Below are positions 41,669 to 49,301 of a DNA stretch of 64,000 bases, one piece after another. Below the pieces are notes generated by a model. It was not told the DNA's origin. It saw only the letters and a program-made list of their open reading frames with translations, and searched no databases. Made by a program: the position numbers and the translations under genes. Source of the DNA: Nocardia sp. BSTN01. Its GTDB lineage: Bacteria; Actinomycetota; Actinomycetes; Mycobacteriales; Mycobacteriaceae. The stretch is taken from positions 1 through 64,000 of the forward strand of contig NZ_JADKYP010000013.1 in assembly GCF_015354405.1 (NCBI RefSeq). Reading direction: 5' to 3'. Position 1 is the first letter of the stretch. Each line of letters begins with the position of its first letter.

Positions 41669-42628
41669 TCACTGCCATGTCGCATCGACTGCCTCCCCGC
41701 CGTCGAACGGCCCGGGCAGGCCCCGTGTGCCGAGATGGCGGGTCAGCCGATCGCGCGTCCCGGAACTCGCCCACGGCAGCCGGCGCAGCGGCAGGCTGTA
41801 GCGCGACAACCACGACAGCGGCGATTCGTCGCAGAAGCCGATGGCCCCGTGCAACTGGTGGGCGACCCGGAAGACGATTTCGGCGGCATCGAGCGCGGCG
41901 ACCCGCGCCGCGAGCGCGTCGCCGAGAGCATCTTCCCCGCCGCACCGGACGCTCCACAAGGCGTATTTCGCGAGGACATCCAGTCCGCTGCGTTCGACTT
42001 CGGCATCGGTGAGCTGAAATTGAACGCCCTGGAATTTCGCCAGCGGCTGTCCGAACTGGGTGCGCATCAGGACATGGGAGCGGGTGAGGTCCAGGGCGCG
42101 GTCCAGCATGCCCAGCAGCGTCCAGCAGTTGAGCGTCAGCGCGAGTGCCGCGTCCGTGCTCCCGGCCGCCCCGACCGAGGTCAGTGCCAGCGGCGTCACG
42201 AAGGCGGAGGTCCGCGGCGACGCACCGTCGGGCAGCGGCCGCGCCTGAAAGAGCTTGCCCTCCACGGTGACTGCCGCCCACCGCAAGTCCAGATCGGCGA
42301 CCGCACCCCGAGGGCGGGATTCGGTGACCACCACCAGACCGTCGGCCTCCGCGTCGAGCGGCCGCGAGAGCCGTTCGGCCAGCGGATACGGCAGCGCCCG
42401 GTAGCCGGCACTGCGGCACAAGGCCGCCGCCGCTTCCAGATCGTCGCCGTCGCGACGCGGATCCAGCTCCCACGCGCCGAGCCCGGCCAGGACGGGCGCG
42501 ACGATGTCGGCGCGACGGGACGGATCGGCCTCGGCGTCCTGGATCAGCCGGTCCCCGCCCGCGGCCGCGAAGGCCCGGCTCGCCTCGCGGCCGTAGTCGG
42601 TGGCCTCCCTGCTCAGGTCGATGTTCAC
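41669..42628 (-). CDS. Acyl-CoA dehydrogenase, short second subunit of a tandem pair
   Basis: A 319-residue dehydrogenase-like protein, shorter than normal (about 380). GTG 42628 overlaps the preceding dehydrogenase stop (GTGA). The C-terminal domain is clear (MRTQFGQPLAKFQGVQFQL; VAHQLHGAIGFCDESPLSWL), while the N-terminal part is diverged and lacks a recognisable FAD motif. This fits the degenerate subunit of an alpha2beta2 acyl-CoA dehydrogenase, as in the FadE26/27- and FadE28/29-type steroid enzymes (family knowledge; assignment inferred). Confidence 0.85.
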   Translation of the reverse strand: MNIDLSREATDYGREASRAFAAAGGDRLIQDAEADPSRRADIVAPVLAGLGAWELDPRRDGDDLEAAAALCRSAGYRALPYPLAERLSRPLDAEADGLVVVTESRPRGAVADLDLRWAAVTVEGKLFQARPLPDGASPRTSAFVTPLALTSVGAAGSTDAALALTLNCWTLLGMLDRALDLTRSHVLMRTQFGQPLAKFQGVQFQLTDAEVERSGLDVLAKYALWSVRCGGEDALGDALAARVAALDAAEIVFRVAHQLHGAIGFCDESPLSWLSRYSLPLRRLPWASSGTRDRLTRHLGTRGLPGPFDGGEAVDATWQ

Positions 42629-43779
42629 GACGCCCCCAGCAAGGCCCGCGACAACAGCAGTCGCTGCATTTCGATACTTCCCGAAGCGATGGTCGCGGCC
42701 TGCGAGTACCGCCAATGGTCGGCGACCGCGCGGCGAAACCAGCTCTCCCGCTGCGTATCCGGTGCGGTGTCGAGCTGGTCTGCCAGTTCGGCGAGTACTT
42801 CGGCACTGTCCTGATCGAGCCGGGTCACGGCGATCCGATAGGCAGCGGCATCCGCGGGCGCCACCCGGTCCCCGTTCTGCATCGCGATCACCCGATAGGC
42901 CAGCAACCGTGCCCGGCGGCAATGCACCAGCATGCGCGCCCAGCGCCCGCGCAATTCGGCCGGCACCTCCGCCCAGCGATCGCCCAGGACCTGCGGCGCC
43001 GCACGCAGCAGTCGTTCACATCGGGCGTAGCGAGCGATGCCGACGCGTTCGAAGGCCAGCACCTCCTGCACGACCGCCCAGCCTTCGCCGACCGTGCCGA
43101 GCACATCGTCCTCGGTCACCCGCAACTCGTCGAAGAACACCTCGTTCAGATGGTGCGGGCCCATCATGGCCCGGATCGGCCGCACCTGGACCCCCGGCGA
43201 GGACATCGGCACCAGGAAGATGGTCAGCCCGTGGTGTTTGCGGGCGCCGGTGGCCGTGCGCGCCAGCAGGAAACACCACTGCGCCATGGTGGCGTAGGAG
43301 GTCCAGATCTTCTGCCCGCTGATCAGCCAGCCGTCGCCGTCGCGGCGGGCCGTGGTGCGCAGCGACGCCAGATCCGAGCCCGCCTCGGGTTCGCTGAATC
43401 CCTGGCACCAGATCACCTCACCGCGCGCGATCGGCGGCAGATGGGTGCGTTGCTGCCGCGGGGTGCCGTGCCGCATGAGCGCCGGGCCGACCCAGTTGAC
43501 CCCCATGTACTGGGCGCCGCGCGGCTCGTGGTGGGCCCACATCTCCTCGCGGACCACCGTCTGCTCCCACACCGATCCGCCGCGCCCGCCGAACTCGCGG
43601 GGCCAGGCCGCGCACAGCAGTCCGCGCTCGGCCAGGACCCCGCAGAACTGCTGCGCTACGGCGAGATCGGCCGGATCGTCGGTGAAGGCGCCCAGGAAAT
43701 CGGCGGGGACATGCTGGGACACCAAGCGCCGCAAGTCATCTCGCAGCGCGTCGGCGGCCTCCCCCATCGTGAAGTCCAT
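42625..43779 (-). CDS. Acyl-CoA dehydrogenase, first subunit of a tandem pair
   Basis: A 384-residue dehydrogenase with VIWCQGFSEPEAGSDLASLRT (written here in family form IWCQGFSEPxAGSD), ISGQKIWTSYATMAQWCF and a C-terminus WRYSQAATIASGSIEMQRLL. I start at ATG 43779 since the longer TTG frame would run into the motif at 43796; GTG 43782 is equally possible. It is the first gene of the five-gene minus-strand block and is divergent from the GntR regulator, which probably controls it. Confidence 0.9.
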   Translation of the reverse strand: MDFTMGEAADALRDDLRRLVSQHVPADFLGAFTDDPADLAVAQQFCGVLAERGLLCAAWPREFGGRGGSVWEQTVVREEMWAHHEPRGAQYMGVNWVGPALMRHGTPRQQRTHLPPIARGEVIWCQGFSEPEAGSDLASLRTTARRDGDGWLISGQKIWTSYATMAQWCFLLARTATGARKHHGLTIFLVPMSSPGVQVRPIRAMMGPHHLNEVFFDELRVTEDDVLGTVGEGWAVVQEVLAFERVGIARYARCERLLRAAPQVLGDRWAEVPAELRGRWARMLVHCRRARLLAYRVIAMQNGDRVAPADAAAYRIAVTRLDQDSAEVLAELADQLDTAPDTQRESWFRRAVADHWRYSQAATIASGSIEMQRLLLSRALLGAS

Positions 43780-43795
43780 CACCCGACGGTACGTC

Positions 43796-43825
43796 AATCC
43801 TCACAAGGATAGCAATATTTGAATG
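43796..43825. promoter_or_regulatory. AATCCT...CAAGGATA motif, copy 2 (GntR/dehydrogenase promoter)
   Basis: AATCCTCACAAGGATAGCAA begins at 43796, then TATTTGAATG to 43825. ATCCT/AGGAT form an inverted pair around CACA. With the preceding TACGTC it matches the copy at 46675 at about 30 of 36 positions. It lies between the GntR gene and the divergent dehydrogenase operon. Confidence 0.7.
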
Positions 43826-43873
43826 GTCAGCACGGCCTGGTTAGAATCCGTGCATGGACCAAAGGCAGCCCGC

Positions 43874-44680
43874 GTGACCACCGCGCGTCGCGGGCGGATT
43901 CCGCAGCGCCGCATCGCCGAAACGGTCGCCTCCGAGCTGCGTACCCGCATCCTCTCCGGCGACGACGACTATCGCCTGCCCACTCAGGACCAGCTGGTGA
44001 AGGAATTCGGCGTCAGCTATCCCTCGATCCGGGAATCGCTGCGCATCCTCGAGACCGAGGGACTGGTCACCGTGCGGCGCGGCAATGTCGGCGGCGCGGA
44101 GGTCCACCGGCCCGACGAAACCTCCGCCGCCTACCACCTGGGTCTGGCACTCCAGGGGGCGCGAGTCACCCTCGGCGATCTGGCGGCCGCGCTGCAGATG
44201 CTCGAACCGCTGTGCGCCGCCGAATGCGCGCGCCGTCCCGACCGCGCCGAGGTCGTGGTCCCTGCACTCGAGGCCAATATCCACGCCTGCGAGGAAGTGG
44301 TCGGCGACGGTGTGGCCTTCACCCGCACCGCGCGCGAATTCCACGACCTGGTGGTCGCTTTCACCCCGAACGCGACGGTGCGCTGCGTGGTGTCCAGCCT
44401 GGTCACCCTGTGGTCGGCACAGGAGCAGGCGTGGGCCGAGACACTCACCCGGCGCGGGGAATACCCGTCGAAACCACAGGCCCACGACGCGGCCCGGGTG
44501 CACGCCCGGCTGGTCACCGCGATCGCCGACGGCGACGACGCCGAGGCCGAACGCCTGGCCCGCGCCCACCTGCGCGCGACCCAGTCCGTCGTGCTCGAAC
44601 GCTACGACTCCGGTGTGGTCAACGCTTCCTCGGATCTGGCACGTCAGGCCATCGCCGCGGGTCCGCGCGCGAGACTGTAG
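43874..44680 (+). CDS. GntR-family regulator, FadR-like (FCD) subfamily
   Basis: A 268-residue regulator. The N-terminal winged helix reads LPTQDQLVKEFGVSYPSIRE then LRILETEGLVTVRRG (about residues 35-75). The C-terminal FCD domain (about 95-250) shows the usual metal/ligand residues in LGDLAAALQMLE, REFHDLVV and HDAARVHARL. GTG 43874 follows AAAGG; other starts upstream are weaker. FCD regulators usually sense acyl-CoA or small acids. The shared motif upstream and at two other operons is its probable target. Confidence 0.9.
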   Translation: MTTARRGRIPQRRIAETVASELRTRILSGDDDYRLPTQDQLVKEFGVSYPSIRESLRILETEGLVTVRRGNVGGAEVHRPDETSAAYHLGLALQGARVTLGDLAAALQMLEPLCAAECARRPDRAEVVVPALEANIHACEEVVGDGVAFTRTAREFHDLVVAFTPNATVRCVVSSLVTLWSAQEQAWAETLTRRGEYPSKPQAHDAARVHARLVTAIADGDDAEAERLARAHLRATQSVVLERYDSGVVNASSDLARQAIAAGPRARL

Positions 44681-44745
44681 GTACCGATCGAAAAGCTCAA
44701 GGGCACAGCGCGTTCGGATCGGCTGCGCGCCCCATTCGCACTTGC

Positions 44746-44781
44746 GGGCAGCGCCGTGAGTATGCCGTCACGACACTGCCC
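44746..44781. terminator. Nested hairpin between convergent genes
   Basis: GGGCAG pairs with CTGCCC, with an inner CGTGA/TCACG stem, in the 110-base gap between the converging GntR and luciferase-like genes. Both directions could be ended here. Confidence 0.5.
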
Positions 44782-44790
44782 AGCAACACC

Positions 44791-45612
44791 TCAGTCGCGG
44801 TAGCGCTCGGCGACGGCGGCGAATTCGTCGAGAGCGCGCAGCGATTCCGATTCCGGCAGGGTCGGCAACGACAGCGTCACCCGCTCGACGCCGGCCTCCG
44901 CATAGGCATCCAGCAGTGCGGGCTCGGGCGCGACCGGCGTGATCGCGATCGGAATGTCGCTGTCGCCGACGGCGGCCAGTTGCGCCGGCACCTCCGAAGG
45001 ATCGGCCACGCCGTTGGGCACCCACCCGATACCGAGGCGCACCGCACGCCGCGCCGCGACCTCCCCGCCCCCGACGAAGATCGGCGGATGCGGTCGCTGC
45101 ACCGGCTTGGGCCAGGCGAAGATCGGGTCGAAATCGACGAAGCGGCCGTGGTATTCGGCCAGATCCTGGGTCCAGATCGCCCGGATCGCGGCCAGTTGCT
45201 CGTCCAGCAGGGCGCCGCGTGTCCGCGGGTCGGTGCCGTGGTCGGCCATCTCCTCACGGTTCCAGCCGACACCGACACCGAAGACCACCCGCCCGCCGGA
45301 AAGGTGGTCGAGGGTGGCCACCTCCTTGGCGGTGTGGATCGGGTCGCGCTGGATCAGCAGCGTGACACCGGTACCGAGCACCAGGCGTTCGGTCACGATC
45401 GCCACCGCGGCGAGCGCTACGAACGGATCGAAGGTGCGGTAGTACACACGCGGGAGCTCGCCGCCGCCCGGGTACGGCGTTTCCCGGCTCGCCGGAATGT
45501 GGGAATGTTCGGCGAGGAACAGCGATTCGAATCCGCGCTCCTCGAGTGCCGGTCCGAGAACCCGGGGACCGATGCCCTCATCGGTCAGGAAGGTGTTGAC
45601 TCCGATCTTCAT
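44791..45612 (-). CDS. Luciferase-like (F420-type) oxidoreductase
   Basis: A 273-residue TIM-barrel oxidoreductase: MKIGVNTFLTDEG, LFLAEHSHIP, GTGVTLLIQRDPI, TLDHLSGGRVVFGVGVGWNREEM. This set is typical of the actinobacterial branch that uses F420 rather than FMN. ATG 45612 is clear from the conserved N-terminus. It stands alone, converging on the GntR gene. Intact, unlike the two remnants near 20-22 kb, which belong to different subgroups. Confidence 0.9.
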   Translation of the reverse strand: MKIGVNTFLTDEGIGPRVLGPALEERGFESLFLAEHSHIPASRETPYPGGGELPRVYYRTFDPFVALAAVAIVTERLVLGTGVTLLIQRDPIHTAKEVATLDHLSGGRVVFGVGVGWNREEMADHGTDPRTRGALLDEQLAAIRAIWTQDLAEYHGRFVDFDPIFAWPKPVQRPHPPIFVGGGEVAARRAVRLGIGWVPNGVADPSEVPAQLAAVGDSDIPIAITPVAPEPALLDAYAEAGVERVTLSLPTLPESESLRALDEFAAVAERYRD

Positions 45613-45780
45613 ACGAGGCCGAACCTCGCCATCGCATCCGCGTATTCCCCGCCTCGGCGGATGTCTCGCGGGGGGTGACGCGCACCGGCCCGAATTGCCC
45701 CTGCGCGCAGCGTGAATGCGAAACAATCGTGCATATCCGACGCGGCTCGGTTGGGCCGCGACCGCCGAGAGGAGCGTGAC

Positions 45781-46482
45781 ATGCAACCCGAGGCATCTCC
45801 CTACCCGGTCCGCGTGCGCGGCGATCTGGACCCCGCGCTGTCGCGCTGGCAGTGGATCGTCAAATGGATTCTGGCGATACCGCATTACATCGTGCTGTTC
45901 TTCCTACATATCGCCTATGCGGTGGTGACGGTCATCGCGTTCTTCGCCATCCTGATCACCGGCCGCTATCCTCGTGGGCTGTTCGATTTCAACGTCGGCG
46001 TCCTGCGCTGGTCGTGGCGCGTGCGGTTCTACGCGCTCTCGGCACTCGGCACCGATCGATATCCCCCGTTCAGTCTCCGGTCCGACGAGAGCTATCCGGC
46101 CGATCTCGACGTCGACTATCCCGAGCGGCTGCACCGGGGTCTGGTCCTCATCAAATGGTGGTTGCTGGCGATCCCGCAGTATCTGGTCGTCTGGGCGTTC
46201 GTCGGCAGCTCGCGGTACTGGGGCGGAGACGACGACGGGACCGCCGTCATCTGGATTCCGCTGCTCGGCATCCTCGTCTTCATCGCGGCGATCGCACTAC
46301 TGTTCACCGGCCGGTACCCGCACGGGCTGTTCGCCTTCGTACTCGGCATGAACCGATGGACGCTGCGAGTCCGGGCCTACGTGTCGCTGATGCGCGACGA
46401 GTACCCGCCGTTCCGGCTGGACCAAGGACCGCGTGAACCCGAAAATGACTCGCGCCCACCGGAATCCGGCTATACCGTCTGA
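45781..46482 (+). CDS. DUF4389 membrane protein with internal duplication
   Basis: A 233-residue membrane protein made of two similar halves. Each has KW-I/L-LAIP(H/Q)Y, one or two hydrophobic helices, TGRYP(R/H)GLF and a W-x-x-RV-x-x-Y segment followed by D-x-YPPF. ATG 45781 follows GAGAGGAGCG. DUF4389 proteins are common in actinobacteria and of unknown function. It ends with a strong hairpin and is not part of the catabolic operons. Confidence 0.88.
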   Translation: MQPEASPYPVRVRGDLDPALSRWQWIVKWILAIPHYIVLFFLHIAYAVVTVIAFFAILITGRYPRGLFDFNVGVLRWSWRVRFYALSALGTDRYPPFSLRSDESYPADLDVDYPERLHRGLVLIKWWLLAIPQYLVVWAFVGSSRYWGGDDDGTAVIWIPLLGILVFIAAIALLFTGRYPHGLFAFVLGMNRWTLRVRAYVSLMRDEYPPFRLDQGPREPENDSRPPESGYTV

Positions 46483-46497
46483 TCACTCCCCCGTATG

Positions 46498-46538
46498 GTC
46501 CGGCCGCGGGCGCGGCAACTCCGCGCCCGCGGCCGGAC
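46498..46538. terminator. 18-base perfect hairpin
   Basis: GTCCGGCCGCGGGCGCGG and CCGCGCCCGCGGCCGGAC pair perfectly around CAACT, 16 bases after the DUF4389 stop. This is the strongest stem in the window. Confidence 0.8.
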
Positions 46539-46832
46539 TCACGTTCACCCACGGCCGGCGCGAATGCCGGACGGCGCAGCTGTTTTCACACACCGACAGC
46601 TCCACGACCGAGACGAACGTGTCGCCCCACGGGCCGCGGACAGAAGCGGAAACCCGACTGAGCCATGCTACGTCAATCCTGTCAATGATAACAACACTTG
46701 AATGATAGGAAGTGGAGAACTACGCTCTCCACAAACGAGAAGGTGTCATACATCACCATCGTCTCGCGGGAGACGGGCGGCCGGCACCGAATCGGGTGAT
46801 CCCTCGTCCCACAGCACTACGGAGGCTTCGCG
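46539..46832 (+). promoter_or_regulatory. Promoter and leader of the SMP-30/Rieske operon
   Basis: No gene is seen in this 294-base stretch. It contains the shared motif (46675-46704), a TGGAGA/TCTCCA inverted repeat (46713-46731) and, close to the GTG, the ribosome site GGAGG (46821-46825). The distance from motif to start codon implies a leader of about 100 bases. Confidence 0.5.
46675..46704. promoter_or_regulatory. AATCCT...CAATGATA motif, copy 3
   Basis: AATCCTGTCAATGATAACAA then CACTTGAATG. Like copy 2 it is preceded by TACGTC. It lies about 130 bases before the SMP-30 gene that heads the Rieske/monooxygenase/ThDP operon, and so links that operon to the GntR locus. Confidence 0.65.
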
Positions 46833-48428
46833 GTGACTACACCGGCGCGCTACCTCACCTCGACTGCGGCGAGCGTCGCCGACGGGTGGACCCTCGACCG
46901 CATCACCGCACCGAGCAGGTTGTTCGGCGCCAACGGCATTCGCACCGGCGCCGACGGCCGGATCTATGTCGCACAGGTGGCGGGCAGCCAGATCAGCGCC
47001 CTGGACCCGGATTCCGGCGATCTGGAGACGATCAGCGCGATGGGCAGCGATATCGTCGCGCCCGACGACATCGCCTTCGCACCCGACGGCGAGCTCTACA
47101 TCACCGAGTACTACGACGGCCGCGTCAGCATTCGCGACGGCAAGGGCGAAACCCGGGTGCTACGTGACGATCTCCCCGGCGCCAACGGCATCACATTTCA
47201 TCAGGGCCGGCTGTTCGTCGACGAGTGCCGCCCGGGCGGGCGGCTGATGGAATTGGATCCGGCCGGCGGCGCGCCGCGGATCCTGCTGGACGGCCTGCCG
47301 ATGCCGAACGCCCTCGAGGTCGGGCCCGACGGCAAGCTCTATTATCCGCTGCTGGGCAGCAACGAGATCTGGCGCATCGACCCCGACGGTGGTGAACCCG
47401 AGCGGGTCGCGGCCGATCTGGGCGGACCGGATGCGGTCAAATTCGATGCCGCCGGCCGCATCGTCTCCACCCAGGTCGCGACCGGCGAGGTGGTGCGCAT
47501 CGATCCGCGCAGCGGCGAGCGAACCGTGCTCGCCACCGTCGGCCCCGGCCTGGACAACCTGACCTTCGTCGGCGAGCGGCTGTTCGTCTCCAGTTTCACC
47601 GGCAAGATCACCGAAATCCTCGCCGGCGGGGCCACCCGCACCGCCCTCGCCGACGGACTGACCTGGCCTCTCGATCTGACCGTCGGTCCCGACGGCACCC
47701 TCTACATCGCGGACGGCACCTTCCTGCTCGCCATCCCACCGGGCGGCGAATTGTCCACCGCCGGAATGCTTTTCAGCCCCGGTTATCCCGGCTACATCCG
47801 CGGCCTCACCGCGACGGGCGACGGGGACCTCATCGTCACCGGCAACGGGTCGGTCTCGCGCTATCGCCCGGCCGCCAGCCAGAGTGAGGTGCTCGTCGAG
47901 GGGCTGGACCAGCTCTACGGTGTGGCGGTCGCCCCCGACGGCACCGTCGCGGTCGCCGACCGGGGCACCGGCACGGTGCACGCCGTGCGCGACGGGCGCA
48001 CCGAACCGCTGGCGAGCGGACTGCGCGATCCGATGGGCGTGGCGTTCACCGCGGGCGGCACCTGCCTGGTCGCCGAAGCGGGCGCGGGCCGGGTGGTCGC
48101 GATCGACGGCTCGAAGGCCGATACCGTGGCCGACGGGCTCGGATGTCCGCACGGGCTGGTGGTCCACGACGACCTGGTGTACATCGTCGATGTCGAGGCC
48201 AAAGAACTGATCGGCCTGGATCCGAAAACCGAAGCGCGCCAGGCGATCGCGCGGAATCTGCCGGTGGGCGCGCCGCCGGGGGTGACACCCAAACCGTTGC
48301 GGGGCCTGCTGCCGTTCTCCGGGCCGCAGGGACCGTTCAGCGGCATCGCCGCCGGTCCCGACGGCACACTCTACCTTTCCGGCGACGCCGAGGGCAGCGT
48401 CCTCGCGATCCGGCGCGACGGCCGGTGA
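46833..48428 (+). CDS. Long SMP-30/gluconolactonase-like beta-propeller protein
   Basis: A 531-residue propeller. Repeats of the form (A/G)PDG-x-LY/IYIA are seen about every 40 residues (GADGRIYVAQ, APDGELYITE, GPDGKLYYPL, GPDGTLYIAD, APDGTVAVAD, GPDGTLYLSG). Acidic and Asn metal-site candidates are ANGI, PNALEVG and NLTF. Known SMP-30/gluconolactonases have one six-bladed propeller (about 300 residues); this length suggests two, or a larger ring. GTG 46833 follows GGAGG. As it starts the operon with a Baeyer-Villiger enzyme, lactone hydrolysis is a reasonable guess. Confidence 0.82.
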   Translation: MTTPARYLTSTAASVADGWTLDRITAPSRLFGANGIRTGADGRIYVAQVAGSQISALDPDSGDLETISAMGSDIVAPDDIAFAPDGELYITEYYDGRVSIRDGKGETRVLRDDLPGANGITFHQGRLFVDECRPGGRLMELDPAGGAPRILLDGLPMPNALEVGPDGKLYYPLLGSNEIWRIDPDGGEPERVAADLGGPDAVKFDAAGRIVSTQVATGEVVRIDPRSGERTVLATVGPGLDNLTFVGERLFVSSFTGKITEILAGGATRTALADGLTWPLDLTVGPDGTLYIADGTFLLAIPPGGELSTAGMLFSPGYPGYIRGLTATGDGDLIVTGNGSVSRYRPAASQSEVLVEGLDQLYGVAVAPDGTVAVADRGTGTVHAVRDGRTEPLASGLRDPMGVAFTAGGTCLVAEAGAGRVVAIDGSKADTVADGLGCPHGLVVHDDLVYIVDVEAKELIGLDPKTEARQAIARNLPVGAPPGVTPKPLRGLLPFSGPQGPFSGIAAGPDGTLYLSGDAEGSVLAIRRDGR

Positions 48429-49282
48429 GCGCGGTGACGGTCAACGACTTCTTCGGGCTCGACGGCCGCGTCGTCATCGTCTCCGGGGCGAGTGGCGGTG
48501 GCATCGGCACGGCGGTCACCCGGCGCATCGCCGAGGCGGGCGCCTCGGTGATCGCGGTGGGCCGCTCCCGCGACAAACTCGCCGCCGATATCGCACCCCT
48601 TGCGGCACAGGGACTTCCGATCGTTACGGTGGCCGCCGACGCCGCCACCGACGAGGGCATCGCGACGGTGCTCGACCACGCGCGCGCGGCCGACGGCGAG
48701 CTGTACGGCCTGGTCAATATCGCCGGCGGCGCGGCACCGGCGACGTGGATGCCGGCCACCCGGGTCACCCGCGCGGATTGGCGGGCACTACTGGAATGGA
48801 ATCTGGAGACGATGTTCTTCTTCAGCCAGGCGGTCGCCGCCGAACTGAAAGCACACCGCCTGCCGGGTTCGATCGTGTCGCTGTCGTCGATCAGCGGGAT
48901 GAACGCCGCCCCCTTCCACATCGCCTACGGCACCGCGAAGGCCGCACTCGTGGCGGCGACCCGGACCCTGGCCGCCGAACTGGCCCTCGACGGCATCCGG
49001 GTCAACGCGGTCGCCCCGGGCGTCACCGCGACCCCGGCCTCGGGCACCTACGTGGGCGCCGACCCCGAGCGCGATCGCCGCGCCATCGCCATGGGCCGGC
49101 GCGCCCGGCCGGAGGAACAGGCCGGGCCGATCCTGTTCCTGCTGTCGGACCTGTCGAGCTACGTCACCGGGCAGACCCTGCTGGTGGACGGCGGGCTGAA
49201 CCTGAAATGGACCCATCTGGGCGCGGACAACACCTCGCTGTTCCTCGAGGACGACGGGTTCCGCGCCGCCATCACACGCTGA
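48425..49282 (+). CDS. SDR oxidoreductase
   Basis: A 285-residue SDR with VIVSGASGGGIGTAV at the N-terminus (an extra Gly compared with the usual TGxxxGxG), NIAGG, and the YGTAK active site, ending GLNLKWTHLGADN plus a 15-residue tail. GTG 48425 overlaps the propeller gene stop. It lies just before the Rieske oxygenase and may oxidise the diol or alcohol made there. Confidence 0.88.
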   Translation: MSAVTVNDFFGLDGRVVIVSGASGGGIGTAVTRRIAEAGASVIAVGRSRDKLAADIAPLAAQGLPIVTVAADAATDEGIATVLDHARAADGELYGLVNIAGGAAPATWMPATRVTRADWRALLEWNLETMFFFSQAVAAELKAHRLPGSIVSLSSISGMNAAPFHIAYGTAKAALVAATRTLAAELALDGIRVNAVAPGVTATPASGTYVGADPERDRRAIAMGRRARPEEQAGPILFLLSDLSSYVTGQTLLVDGGLNLKWTHLGADNTSLFLEDDGFRAAITR

Positions 49283-49301
49283 GACGCCGTCAGGAGAAGT
49301 C

